From the NCBI RefSeq assembly GCF_004362215.1, contig NZ_SNWR01000001.1:1240001-1304000 (forward strand): a stretch of DNA of 64,000 nt. Reading direction: 5' to 3'. The notes under the pieces were generated by a model. The model was not told the origin of the DNA. It did not search any database and was given only the letters and a program-made list of their open reading frames with translations. This DNA comes from Paractinoplanes brasiliensis. Lineage in GTDB: Bacteria > Actinomycetota > Actinomycetes > Mycobacteriales > Micromonosporaceae. Shown here in pieces: positions 8,153-16,016 of the stretch; the stretch's first letter is position 1; each line of letters starts with the position of its first letter. The position numbers and the translations under genes were made by a program.

Positions 8153-8941
8153 TCAGAAGCCGGGGAAGACGGTCCGCAGCTCGTCGAGCGTGACGTTGCC
8201 GGTGACCTGCACGGCGTCCGCGGTGTAGCGCGGGCCGAGCCGCCCGGTGAGCAGCCGCAGCGCCGCCTCGAGCGGGCCCGTGAAGGTCGCGGTCGCGTCG
8301 AGCGCCTCGGTGGTGAACTGGGCCTTGTCGCCGACCACGATGCGGTACGGGGTTCCGGCGACCTCGACGACGACAGGCTCGGTGAGCGCGTCCGCCTTTG
8401 CGATCCAGCCCAGCATGAAGCCCAGCTCGCCGCCGAGGTGCTCGGCGACGACGCCGGTCGAGACGTCGAGCAGACCGGCCGCCGGGTCCACGGCGACGCG
8501 GACGTCCCAGGTGTGGTTGGCCACCTCGTTGAGCCGCAGCCCGGCGAACCCGGCCACCGACACCGGCTCGGGCAGGAAGCCGGGGTTGAGGCGCTCGTTG
8601 TCGTGCTGCTCGGGCGTCAAGGACTCCAGAGCGCTCACGTACGCCTCGTCGGACCCGCGCCAGTCCGACACCTGCTCCTGCGGGCTGAGCGCGTTCCACC
8701 GGTCCCAGACGCTCTGGTTGAAGTCGGGGCCGGGCTTCTCGGCCTGACCGAGCTCGGCCTTGAGGTTGGCCAGGCCGATCTCGGCGCCGCTGCCCAGGTG
8801 GGAGAAGACCTGCGCGACGGTCCACTCCGAGGCGCCGGACGGCCCCTCGATCTGCTCAGGCGTCAGGGAATCGGCCAGCGAGGCGAGGGCGTCGTGCTCG
8901 GCGCGCAGGGCCTCGATCGTACGGGCAGCAAGGGTTGTCAT
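8153..8941 (-). CDS. Maleylpyruvate isomerase family, mycothiol-dependent enzyme (TIGR03083-like)
   Basis: A 262-residue protein of the DinB-like mycothiol-dependent family. The N-terminal half is a four-helix domain (IEALRAEHDALASLADSLTPEQ, then WTVAQVFSHLGSGAEI, with the conserved W-V--V--HL--G-E and its metal-binding His). LNEVANHTWDVRVA supplies the second His typical of the metal site. The C-terminal half (VEVAGTPYRIVVGD and beyond) is a small alpha/beta domain found in the same family. These enzymes use mycothiol for isomerisation or detoxification, but substrate is rarely known. The ATG at 8941 fits the domain start. Confidence 0.82.
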   Translation of the reverse strand: MTTLAARTIEALRAEHDALASLADSLTPEQIEGPSGASEWTVAQVFSHLGSGAEIGLANLKAELGQAEKPGPDFNQSVWDRWNALSPQEQVSDWRGSDEAYVSALESLTPEQHDNERLNPGFLPEPVSVAGFAGLRLNEVANHTWDVRVAVDPAAGLLDVSTGVVAEHLGGELGFMLGWIAKADALTEPVVVEVAGTPYRIVVGDKAQFTTEALDATATFTGPLEAALRLLTGRLGPRYTADAVQVTGNVTLDELRTVFPGF

Positions 8942-9026
8942 GCCTGAAAGCCTAGATCTGCCGGGTCGCGGGGCAACGTGATCTTCCCGGCAACGGCAGA
9001 ATCGGCGGGACGACGGGGAGGCTGGT

Positions 9027-9503
9027 ATGGCTGAGGTGGCGCTGCGGCCGATCGAGGACTCGGACCTCGACGCGCTGTTCGAACACATGCGGGATCCGGA
9101 AGCACGGCGGATGGCTGCGTTCGTACGCGAGGACCCTGACGACCGAGCGGTGTTCGACGCGCACATGGCCCGGATCAGGAGCCGTCCCGACGTGACGAAC
9201 CGCGCCGTCACCCTCGACGGACGTCTGGTCGGGAGCATCGCCGCGTTCGTCATCGAGGGCGACACCGAGGTCACGTACTGGATCGACCGCGCTTTCTGGG
9301 GTCAGGGCATCGCCGGGCGGGCGCTCGCGCTCCTCTTGCAAGAGGTTCCCGTACGCCCGTTGCATGCGCGCGCCGCCAGCGACAACCTCGGCTCGCTCAG
9401 GGTTCTGCGGCGGGCCGGCTTCGTCGACGTGGGCACCGACGTGGGGTTCGCGGCCGGCCGTGGCGCCGAGATCGAGGAGACGATCCTGCGCCTCGATTCA
9501 TGA
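9027..9503 (+). CDS. GNAT-family N-acetyltransferase, RimJ/RimL-like
   Basis: A 158-residue GNAT. It begins with the RimJ-type LRPIEDSDLDALFEHMRDPE, has the central TYWIDRAFWGQGIAGRALALLL with the acetyl-CoA pyrophosphate loop GQGIAG, and ends with SDNLGSLRVLRRAGFVDVG, the conserved N-S-vL-k-GF segment. It transfers acetyl from acetyl-CoA to an amine, possibly a protein N-terminus or small molecule. The last 6 bp overlap the converging HTH gene. Confidence 0.85.
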   Translation: MAEVALRPIEDSDLDALFEHMRDPEARRMAAFVREDPDDRAVFDAHMARIRSRPDVTNRAVTLDGRLVGSIAAFVIEGDTEVTYWIDRAFWGQGIAGRALALLLQEVPVRPLHARAASDNLGSLRVLRRAGFVDVGTDVGFAAGRGAEIEETILRLDS

Positions 9504-10034
9504 CGGGTGCACCACCATGGCAAAGGTGCTCCGGCGGCGCTTTCCTTTCCCTGTACGCAGGGGCTGCAGCAACTCGGTGACGGCGGCGGACAGTTCGCGC
9601 GCCTCGGCCGGCGTGGCCCAGATCGGGACCTGCTGGTAGGCCACACCGTCCCGGACGGGCGCGGCCCCGTCACGGAGATACTTGTCGAACCCGGCAACCA
9701 GCGCCCCGGCGAACGCGGCGAAGTAGCGCTGGTGGTCGTCGGGTGAGGCGCCGCCGAAGTCGTCCGGGCCGAGCGTGACCGCCGACTCGACCACTGTGTA
9801 CGTCCGCTGGGTGCCGCCGCGAACCGGTTCCTCGCGGGTCACCCGCAGCACCCCGGCCTCGGCCAGGCGCCCGACGTGCCGATAGAGCGACGCCTGCGGA
9901 ACGTCGTCGAGCTCTGCGGCGAGCTGCCGCGAGGTCATCTCCCGATCGAGCAGGGCGTGCACGATCCGCAGCCGGACGGGGTGAAGCACGGTCTCCAACG
10001 CATTGATTCCCACGATCGAGAATGTTAGCGTCAC
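9498..10034 (-). CDS. ArsR-like winged-helix transcriptional regulator
   Basis: A 178-residue regulator. ALETVLHPVRLRIVHALLDREMTSRQLAAELDDVPQASLYRHVGRLAEAGVLRVTREE is a clear winged helix (residues 11-69) of the ArsR/PadR-like type seen in YdfF-family regulators. The remainder forms a helical effector or dimer domain. The start is a GTG at 10034, and a GTG at VGIN nine residues on is possible. The gene faces the alpha/beta-hydrolase gene across only 18 bp, where TTCTCA-N4-TGAGAA is the probable operator, so it most likely represses that hydrolase. Confidence 0.8.
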   Translation of the reverse strand: MTLTFSIVGINALETVLHPVRLRIVHALLDREMTSRQLAAELDDVPQASLYRHVGRLAEAGVLRVTREEPVRGGTQRTYTVVESAVTLGPDDFGGASPDDHQRYFAAFAGALVAGFDKYLRDGAAPVRDGVAYQQVPIWATPAEARELSAAVTELLQPLRTGKGKRRRSTFAMVVHPS

Positions 10035-10043
10035 CAGTATTGG

Positions 10044-10059
10044 TTCTCAGAAGTGAGAA
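10044..10059. promoter_or_regulatory. Probable operator, TTCTCA-N4-TGAGAA
   Basis: This is a perfect 6-bp inverted repeat with a 4-bp spacer in the divergent promoter of the winged-helix gene and the hydrolase. It overlaps the proposed GTG start of the hydrolase (10053), so either the transcript is leaderless or the true hydrolase start lies slightly downstream. An extra GAGAAT half site is at 10024-10018 on the other strand. Confidence 0.5.
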
Positions 10060-11279
10060 TAAAATTGCTTATCTCGTACGCGGGGATCCGGCTCGCCGGC
10101 ACACTCACATTGCCCGCAGACGCCTCACCCTCACCCGCAAGTGACCTACACCCGCCCGGGGACGACTTGCGCCCGCCGACCGCGGATGACTCACTCCCGC
10201 CCCGCCGACCGAACGCGGACGCCCCACTCCTCCCACCCACGGGCAACTCACTCCCGCCCCGCCGACCGAACGCGGACGCCCCACTCCTCCCACCCACGGG
10301 CAACTCACTCCCGCCCCGCCGACCGAACGCGGACGCCCCACTCCCCTCGCTGACGGGCGACTCACACCCGCCCCGCCGACCCAACGCAGACGCCCCACTC
10401 CCCCCACCCACGGGCAACTCGCGCCCGTGCGGCTTGCCGGCGGCGGGTGACGGACGCTGCCCGGCCGCACTGCTGATCAACGGCTCGGGGCCGCTCGACC
10501 GTGACTCCGCCATGCCCGGCATCGCCCTCGGCCTGGGTCCCGCGCTGGCGGAAGCGTTGCAGGCCAACGGCATCGCCGTGCTGCGCTACGACAAGCGGGG
10601 CGTCGGTGAATCCGACGGCGACTACCTGCGCACCGGCTTCCACGACGAGCGCCGCGACGCCCAGGCCGCCCTGGACGCGCTCAAAGCCCATCCCGCGATC
10701 GACCCGGAACGCGTCGTCGTCGTAGGCCACTCGACCGGCGCGGTAGTCGCGGCCACCCTGACCGGAGCGGCGGGATACGTGCTGCTCGCGGGGTCCGCGC
10801 AGCCCGGTGAGCAGGTGATGGCCTGGCAGAGCACCCGGATCGCCGCCACCTTGCCCCGGCTACTCGGCGCGCTGCTGATTCGTCGTCAGGCCCGCGAGCG
10901 GGAACGGGTGCGCCGGTCGACCCTCGACCCGCCTCCGCGGGTGCCGCGCTCGCGTCTCACCGATCGCTGGCTGCGGGAGTACATGGCGTACGACCCCGCC
11001 CCCGCCCTGGCCGCGATCGACCGCCCCGTGCTGGCCATCACCGGCGGCAAGGACATCCAGGTCGACCCGGCCGACGTGGCGCGCATCGGAACGCTGGTGA
11101 ACGGCCCGTTCACCGGCGAGGTGCCGTCCGACCTGACCCACCTGTTGCGCACCGACCCCGGCAGGCCCGGGTTGGGCCGTTATCGCGCGCAGCTCGCGCG
11201 CCCCGTCGACGCCGGCCTGCTCGACCGCGTCAGCACCTGGATCGCGGACGTTCCGGGAGGTCGCCCCGCAGCAGCGTGA
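10053..11279 (+). CDS. Alpha/beta hydrolase with an internal proline-rich tandem-repeat insertion
   Basis: A 408-residue esterase/lipase-like protein. The fold is split: GIRLAGTLTLP (residues 11-21) is the first strand pair, and the oxyanion strand ALLINGSGPLDRDSAM resumes near 139. Then come LRYDKRGVGESDGD, the nucleophile elbow GHSTGAVV, the acid in AITGGKDIQVDP and the His in DLTHLLRTD. Relatives are about 300 residues because these strands are normally adjacent. The extra 115 residues (22-136) hold four 19-residue repeats (units like NSLPPRRPNADAPLLPPTG). The catalytic core looks intact. There is no signal peptide. It is probably regulated by the divergent winged-helix protein. Confidence 0.8.
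   Translation: MRIKLLISYAGIRLAGTLTLPADASPSPASDLHPPGDDLRPPTADDSLPPRRPNADAPLLPPTGNSLPPRRPNADAPLLPPTGNSLPPRRPNADAPLPSLTGDSHPPRRPNADAPLPPPTGNSRPCGLPAAGDGRCPAALLINGSGPLDRDSAMPGIALGLGPALAEALQANGIAVLRYDKRGVGESDGDYLRTGFHDERRDAQAALDALKAHPAIDPERVVVVGHSTGAVVAATLTGAAGYVLLAGSAQPGEQVMAWQSTRIAATLPRLLGALLIRRQARERERVRRSTLDPPPRVPRSRLTDRWLREYMAYDPAPALAAIDRPVLAITGGKDIQVDPADVARIGTLVNGPFTGEVPSDLTHLLRTDPGRPGLGRYRAQLARPVDAGLLDRVSTWIADVPGGRPAAA
10188..10415 (+). repeat. In-frame minisatellite, four 57-bp units
   Basis: Four consecutive 57-bp units encode 19-residue repeats with consensus (D/N)S-PPRRPNADAPL--TG. The first two are nearly identical and the last two show substitutions. The array lies wholly inside the hydrolase gene and keeps frame. 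Proline, arginine and aspartate content suggests an exposed disordered loop. Confidence 0.92.
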
Positions 11280-11363
11280 GAACCCGTCATACCCGACTCT
11301 GAACGCCGACGCGCCGATGCGGCCAGTCGTCGCGGGGCTCAGGCGGCCGGCACAACCGGCGGG

Positions 11364-11777
11364 TCACCTGCCGGCGGGTCGAGTGCCAGCGGGTCGAGCG
11401 CCGGCGGGCTGGAACAGCTCGACGGGGTTGCCCGACGGGTCGTCCAGGACGATCTGGCGGCCGCCCGGACCGGTGATGACGTCGCTGCGGAAGACGACCC
11501 CCGCCGAGCGCAAGCGGCTCACCTCGGTGTCTATGTCGTCGACCAGCAGGTGCAGACGGTTCCAGCCGCCGGGGCTCGGACGCCGGCCGTCGGGCATCGC
11601 CCGTCCGGCAGAACTCGCCGGGCCGGACAGCAGCAACCTCAGATTCCCCCGTGTCACGTCGGCGAAGGCCGGCAGGAACGTGTTGTTCGGCTTGAACCCC
11701 AGATGCGTGGTGTAGAAGTCGATCGAGCTCTGAACGTCGTCCACCAGATAGCGGACGCTTACGACGCTGTCGCTCAT
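11364..11777 (-). CDS. VOC/glyoxalase-fold protein
   Basis: A 137-residue single glyoxalase/bleomycin-resistance-type protein. SVRYLVDDVQSSIDFYTTHLGF is the first beta-alpha-beta module, with the second at NRLHLLVDDIDTEVSRLRSAGV and the terminal RQIVLDDPSGNPVELFQP carrying the usual metal-ligand Glu. Such proteins act as lyases, dioxygenases or drug binders; the substrate is unknown. ATG 11777 is chosen for its good ribosome site GGAGGGG. The C-terminal GARPAGTRPAGR comes from a short duplicated GGCGGGTC-type sequence around 11370-11405. Confidence 0.85.
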   Translation of the reverse strand: MSDSVVSVRYLVDDVQSSIDFYTTHLGFKPNNTFLPAFADVTRGNLRLLLSGPASSAGRAMPDGRRPSPGGWNRLHLLVDDIDTEVSRLRSAGVVFRSDVITGPGGRQIVLDDPSGNPVELFQPAGARPAGTRPAGR

Positions 11778-11812
11778 GGCCCCTCCTTCCGCTTCCCGCA
11801 CATTACATCAAA

Positions 11813-12472
11813 TCAGTTTGATGGAGTAGGTTTCACCAGGCCGGATTCGTAAGCGATCACCACCAACTGCGCACGGTCGCGGGCTCGCAGCTTGGTCATC
11901 GCCCGGTTGATGTGGGTCTTGGCGGTGATCGTCGTGATGGCCATGCGAGCGGCCACCTCGTCGTTGGCCAGCCCGTGCGCGACCAGCGCCACGGCTTCCC
12001 GCTCGCGATTGGTCAGTTCGTTCAGGTTCGCCTCGGGGCGGGGCGGCCGCGTGACGTACCGATCGATCAACTTCCGTGTGATCGCCGGCGCCAGCAACGC
12101 CTCCCCGCGAGCGGCAACCCGCACAGCATGAACGAAATCCTCCGGGCGGATGTCCTTGACCAGGAACCCGGCCGCCCCGGCCCGAAGCGCATGAAAGACG
12201 TACTCGTCCAGCCCGTAGTTGGTCAGGATCACGACGTGTACCCCGGCCAGCGCCGGATCCGAGGCGATGAGCCCGGTGGCCTCGATCCCGTCGGCGCCGG
12301 GCATCCGCACGTCGACCAGCGCGACATCGGGCACGTGCTGCCGGGCCAGAGCCAGCGCCTCGTTCCCGTCGCTGCCCTCGGCAACCACCTCGATGTCGTC
12401 CTCGAGATCGAGCAGCGCCCGGAAACCGCTCCGGATCAGCGGCTGGTCGTCGACAAGCAGAACCCTGATCAT
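11813..12472 (-). CDS. NarL/LuxR-family response regulator
   Basis: A 219-residue response regulator. The receiver domain (1-120) has acidic D8-D9, phospho-acceptor D54 in VALVDVRMPG and K104 in FLVKDIRP. The C-terminal LuxR HTH spans about 150-212 (LNELTNREREAVALVAHGLANDEVAARMAITTITAKTHINRAMTKL). Its start overlaps the stop of the histidine kinase by four bases, so the two are co-translated. Likely targets include the divergent DUF6223 gene through the palindrome at 13617-13638 (inference). Confidence 0.92.
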   Translation of the reverse strand: MIRVLLVDDQPLIRSGFRALLDLEDDIEVVAEGSDGNEALALARQHVPDVALVDVRMPGADGIEATGLIASDPALAGVHVVILTNYGLDEYVFHALRAGAAGFLVKDIRPEDFVHAVRVAARGEALLAPAITRKLIDRYVTRPPRPEANLNELTNREREAVALVAHGLANDEVAARMAITTITAKTHINRAMTKLRARDRAQLVVIAYESGLVKPTPSN

Positions 12473-13560
12473 CCCGTACGGTCCCAGGGCAGCTCGGCGT
12501 CGACGGTGAAGCCCCCGCCCGTACGTGGCTCGGCCCGCAGGTCGCCCCCGAGAGCGGCGACCCGTTCCCGCATCCCGACCAGGCCGATACCCGGTTCCGA
12601 AACGGTTTCCGGTGTGGCCCTGCCGTCGTCGACCACCCGGATCGTCACCGCCCCGGGCCGGAAGCCGAGGTGGACCACGACGCTGTCGGCCGACGCATGC
12701 CGGGCAACGTTCGTCAGGGACTCCTGCACGATCCGATACGCCGTCCGGTCGACCGCGAACGGCACCTCCTCCGGCTCGCCCTCGATGGTCAGGGTGGTCG
12801 CGATTCCGGCGCCCTGTGCCCGCCTGACGAGCTCCGCTATCTGGTCGATCCCGTGCGGTGGCGCGTGGGCCTCGTCGCGCAGGGCTTCGAGAGTCGCCCT
12901 CAGATCACGTGAGGCGGCTCGCCCAGCGTCGCGTATCGCCAGCAGCGCGTCGGGCACCGGCTCCCCCCGCCGCTCGGCCACGTGCACAGCCGCCTCGGAC
13001 TGCACCTTGATCACCGAGATCTGGTGGGTCAGAGAGTCGTGCAGCTCGCGCGCGATGTGCAACCTTTCCTCGTCGGCCCGTCGGCGCGCGATCGCCTCGC
13101 GGGTCCGTACGGCTTCATCGGCCCGATCCTCGGCTTGCCGCAGCGCCTCCCCCGCAGCGCCGGCCGCGATCAGCCAGGCCAGCTCGAGCACGGAGCGCGA
13201 CCGCCCGAACGCCTCGCCCAGGTCCTGCGCTCCGGTTGCCATGGCCGCGGCGGGCAGCGACAACAACACGACCGCGCTCGTCACCACCGTGGCGACCCGA
13301 TGCCCGGCCCGCATCGCCGAATACACAGCGATCAGATAGGCCACGGCGAACGCGTTGTACCCGGCCGCCTGATAGCCCACCGCACAAGCTCCGGTGACGA
13401 TCAAGACGACGACGGGCGCTCGCTGCCGCTCGCCCAGGGCGAGGCCGCCGACGATCAGAAGCGGATAGCCGACCAGCTCCAGCCCGGTGGTGAACAGCCC
13501 AGTGATCAGCATGATCGCGGCGACTCCCACCGCGACCACCCAATCCCACGCCCTGTCCAT
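12469..13560 (-). CDS. Sensor histidine kinase, HisKA_3 (NarX/DesK-like)
   Basis: A 363-residue membrane kinase. Four to five hydrophobic helices occupy residues 7-140, with no large extracellular domain. The dimerisation motif ELHDSLTHQISVIKVQ carries the phosphorylated H174. The HATPase domain follows with IVQESLTNVARHASA (N box), VVDDGRATPE and GIGLVGMRERVAALGG. Such intramembrane sensors often respond to membrane stress or lipophilic ligands. It pairs with the overlapping response regulator gene. The start at 13560 gives a normal first helix. Confidence 0.92.
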   Translation of the reverse strand: MDRAWDWVVAVGVAAIMLITGLFTTGLELVGYPLLIVGGLALGERQRAPVVVLIVTGACAVGYQAAGYNAFAVAYLIAVYSAMRAGHRVATVVTSAVVLLSLPAAAMATGAQDLGEAFGRSRSVLELAWLIAAGAAGEALRQAEDRADEAVRTREAIARRRADEERLHIARELHDSLTHQISVIKVQSEAAVHVAERRGEPVPDALLAIRDAGRAASRDLRATLEALRDEAHAPPHGIDQIAELVRRAQGAGIATTLTIEGEPEEVPFAVDRTAYRIVQESLTNVARHASADSVVVHLGFRPGAVTIRVVDDGRATPETVSEPGIGLVGMRERVAALGGDLRAEPRTGGGFTVDAELPWDRTG

Positions 13561-13616
13561 GCGGGCACATTAACCGGCGGGTCCCCGGAGCGCGTCGTAC
13601 GGACGCAGGCGTCGAC

Positions 13617-13638
13617 GACTACTGCGAACGCAGTAGTC
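13617..13638. promoter_or_regulatory. 22-bp palindrome in the divergent kinase/DUF6223 promoter
   Basis: GACTACTGCG-AA-CGCAGTAGTC has two perfect 10-bp arms with a 2-bp centre. It lies 57 bp upstream of the kinase start and 70 bp upstream of the DUF6223 start. This is the best candidate for the binding site of the adjacent NarL-type regulator, controlling its own operon and the small membrane protein. Confidence 0.65.
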
Positions 13639-13707
13639 AAATGTCCGCGTCGGCACGATGCCCGATCGAGCCCACCCGGCCACGATGCAGGGGCGAAAGG
13701 AGGCCCC

Positions 13708-14001
13708 ATGTTCACCATGGATCGACTGATAGCGACGGTGGCCGCCCTGCTGGCGCTGGCCGGCGTCATCACCGCGTTGTGGGCCCTGGCCCGCGCCCGC
13801 AGAGCCGGTTCCGTCCGGGCCGTGATCGCGGGCGCGATCGGAACCGCGACGGGCGTCCTGGTCGTGGCCACGGCCGACGGCGGCCCCGGCACCGGAAACG
13901 GCGTGGTCGGCGGCTGGGCGGCCCTCGTCCTCGGCCCGACGGCAATAGTGCTCGGCGCAGTGGCGCTCGCGCGGGTCCGGGCTCGGGCGAGGCCGGATTA
14001 A
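13708..14001 (+). CDS. DUF6223-family small membrane protein
   Basis: A 97-residue protein with three predicted membrane helices (about 5-30, 36-56, 70-92). The GGPGTGNGVVGGWAALVLG stretch between helices 2 and 3 matches the glycine-rich signature I associate with DUF6223, a family often encoded beside LuxR-type two-component systems in actinomycetes. The start is ATG 13708 with AAAGGAGG upstream. The function is unknown. Context suggests it is the regulated target, or a modulator, of the adjacent kinase-regulator pair. Confidence 0.75.
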   Translation: MFTMDRLIATVAALLALAGVITALWALARARRAGSVRAVIAGAIGTATGVLVVATADGGPGTGNGVVGGWAALVLGPTAIVLGAVALARVRARARPD

Positions 14002-14306
14002 CAGGCGAAGACGACCAGCTGGGCGCGGTTCCGGACGCCCGGCTGGTCGTCGATCGGCTGGGCGCGGCTCCGGGCGCCCGGCTGGTCGTCGATCGGCTGG
14101 GCACGGCTGCGGGCGCCAGGCTGGTCGTCGATCGGCTCACGTGCGTGCGTGCGGGCCGTGGCCGGGCCGACGACGAGGTGCTCGGCGATCTCGTGGTTGC
14201 TCGGGCCCCGCGCGACCACGGGCGAAGTGGGCTGCGCCTGCCCGTCATCTCGCTCGGTTTGTTCCGGCCGGCCGGTGGTGGCGACGATCTGACGCTCACG
14301 GTCCAT
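13998..14306 (-). pseudogene. Decayed NarL/LuxR response-regulator remnant
   Basis: Read on the minus strand, this 102-codon frame retains LuxR-type landmarks: DRERQIVA near the start, SNHEIAEHLVVGPATARTH (the HTH scaffold) and a final RAQLVVFA, as in a complete regulator's LGARDRAQLVVFAYESGLV. There is no receiver domain. An unrelated segment separates the first two landmarks, and a 39-bp tandem repeat replaces the recognition-helix end. It abuts the DUF6223 gene. It is best read as a degraded paralogue of the regulator at 11813-12472. Confidence 0.6.
14021..14137 (+). repeat. Three 39-bp tandem repeats
   Basis: Three 39-bp units (14021-14059, 14060-14098, 14099-14137) encode, on the minus strand, the 13-residue unit PIDDQPGARSRAQ. 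They lie inside the decayed LuxR remnant and keep its frame. Confidence 0.92.
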
Positions 14307-14362
14307 CAGCCGGTCGAGCCCGGGCGCGGACTCGCATCCGTCCGGCGCGGAGGGCGGCGCGA

Positions 14363-14479
14363 GCGGCGGTGATGGAGACAGCGCAGCGGCGGTGATAGCC
14401 GCGGCGCGAGCGGCGGTGATAGGGGCGGCGCGACCGGCGGTGAGGGAGACAGCGCAGCGGCGGTGAGGGAGACAGCGCG
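14363..14479 (+). repeat. Five imperfect 23-24-bp GC-rich tandem units
   Basis: The units begin GCGGCGGTGA (the fourth begins CCGGCGGTGA) at 14363, 14386, 14410, 14434 and 14457, and alternate between GAGACAGCGC and GGCGGCGCGA endings. They fill the gap between the LuxR remnant and the chitinase terminator. No gene is seen here. Confidence 0.8.
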
Positions 14480-14504
14480 GCCCGCCTCGTGAGGCGGGCC
14501 GCGC
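14475..14504 (-). terminator. Terminator of the chitinase gene
   Basis: GCGCGGCCCGCCTC and its exact reverse complement are separated by GT. The hairpin lies 21 bp beyond the chitinase stop on the minus strand. It has a 14-bp GC-rich stem without a T-run. Confidence 0.75.
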
Positions 14505-14525
14505 TGCTGGAGGGAGGACGGTCGG

Positions 14526-15902
14526 TCAGGGGAGGGTCCAGCGCTGGTTCACCGTGGCGGCGCAGTCCCAGATCTGCAGGCGGGTGCCGTTGGCCGAGCT
14601 GTTGTCGGACGCGTCGAGGCAGCGGCCGCTGGCCGGGTTGCGCAAGGTGCCGTTCGACTGGGCTTGCCACTGCTGGGCGCCGGTCCCGTTGCAGTCGTAG
14701 ATCTGCACCAGGGTTCCGTTGGCGGTTCCGGCCGCCGTGATGTCCAGGCATTTGCCCAGGCCGCGGATGGTGCCGTCGGTGGCGACCGTCCAGTTCTGGG
14801 CGTTGGTGCCGTTGCAGTCGTACAGCTGCACCGCCGTGCCGTTGGCGCTGCTGGCGGCGGCGATGTCGACGCACTTGCCGGCGATGCCGGTGATGCGGCC
14901 GGTGCGGCCCGAGGGCGGCGGGGTCGTGGGGCCCCCGCCGCCGTTCATGACGGTTTCGTAGATGGCGCTGACCAGCGAGTTGGCGCCGGTCGCGTCCTGC
15001 GAGAGCTCCCAGTTCATGATGCCGCCCGCGTTGGCCATGGCCCACTGGGTCTTGCGCCGGATCGTGGGCAGGCCGTTGTAACACTCGCCGGACGGGGTGC
15101 AGTCACGGTTCGCGTTGGCGGGGTCCTGGGCGACCAGCTGCGCGTACGTCAGATAGCCCGGCCGGCTGTAGAAGGGCACCCCGAGCACGGTCTTGGCCTT
15201 GGGCAGCCCCCGGTTCTTCCAGAAGTTGGCCGAGGCGACGGCCCAGTCGTAGTTGGCGTGGGGCGACCCACCGTCGTACGCCATGATGTTGAGCCAGTCG
15301 ACGTAGCCGAACACCGCCGGTTGCACACCGTTGGCGGTGCCGCCCTCGCTGACGACCGCGGCCGTGAGCAGTTTGCCCTCGTTGTGCAGGGCGGTGCTGA
15401 GCTGCTGCATGAGCGCCGTGTAGTTGTTGCCGGAGGTGCCCGGGTCGGGGTACTCCCAGTCGATGTCGACGCCGTCGAGCCCGTACTGGCGGACCGTGCT
15501 CATGACGCTGTTGACGAACGTCGTACGGGTTCCCGCGTTGCCGGCCAGGGACTCGAAGTCGCTGTCGTTGCCGTCGTTCCAGCCGCCGATGGCCAGTGAG
15601 ACCTTGACGTTGTTCTGGTGTCCGAGGCTGACGAGCTGCTGCAGCTTCGAGGTGTTCTCGATCGGCCGGAGGGTGCCGTTGGCGTTGGGCAACGCGAACG
15701 AGTAGTTGATGTGGGTGAGTTTCGAGTACTGGATGCTGGTGACGCTGCCGGCCCACGACGGCATGTAGCCGACGCTCTTGAACCCGTTGGGCAGGACGGC
15801 GGCCTGCGACGGGCCTTGCACGGCGAGGGCGGTGATCGTGCCGACGGCGGCGACCGCGCATGCCGCGGCGGCCGCTGACCAGCGGCTTCTTCTGATGGCC
15901 AT
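14526..15902 (-). CDS. Secreted GH18 chitinase with C-terminal ricin-type lectin (CBM13)
   Basis: A 458-residue exported enzyme. Residues 1-35 form a signal peptide ending near SQAA. The GH18 barrel (about 40-320) holds the SLAIGGW motif and the catalytic D143-G-V-D146-I-D148-W-E150, with Glu150 as the acid. A GGGGPTTPPPSG linker leads to a ricin B-type domain (about 333-458) with three repeated CLD/CVD...QLYDCNG...Q-W blocks for sugar binding. It hydrolyses chitin outside the cell. Upstream lies the imperfect palindrome at 15970-15986; no DasR-type TGGTCTAGACCA box was seen. Confidence 0.92.
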   Translation of the reverse strand: MAIRRSRWSAAAAACAVAAVGTITALAVQGPSQAAVLPNGFKSVGYMPSWAGSVTSIQYSKLTHINYSFALPNANGTLRPIENTSKLQQLVSLGHQNNVKVSLAIGGWNDGNDSDFESLAGNAGTRTTFVNSVMSTVRQYGLDGVDIDWEYPDPGTSGNNYTALMQQLSTALHNEGKLLTAAVVSEGGTANGVQPAVFGYVDWLNIMAYDGGSPHANYDWAVASANFWKNRGLPKAKTVLGVPFYSRPGYLTYAQLVAQDPANANRDCTPSGECYNGLPTIRRKTQWAMANAGGIMNWELSQDATGANSLVSAIYETVMNGGGGPTTPPPSGRTGRITGIAGKCVDIAAASSANGTAVQLYDCNGTNAQNWTVATDGTIRGLGKCLDITAAGTANGTLVQIYDCNGTGAQQWQAQSNGTLRNPASGRCLDASDNSSANGTRLQIWDCAATVNQRWTLP

Positions 15903-15969
15903 GGGGATGGTGACCCTTCGTGTCCGGCGCGGGGGTCGCGCCGTGGGGATGACTTCGGGCCACCAAAGA

Positions 15970-15986
15970 TTAGGAAGATTTACTAA
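15970..15986. promoter_or_regulatory. Imperfect palindrome upstream of the chitinase
   Basis: TTAGGAAGATTTACTAA lies 68 bp upstream of the chitinase start, with two mismatches between the arms. Similar TTAG-AA...TT-CTAA elements are, in my recollection, frequent upstream of secreted glycoside hydrolases in actinomycetes. The cognate regulator is not identified. Confidence 0.4.
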
Positions 15987-16016
15987 CAGTCGTCAATATA
16001 GACCGTGAAATAAGTG

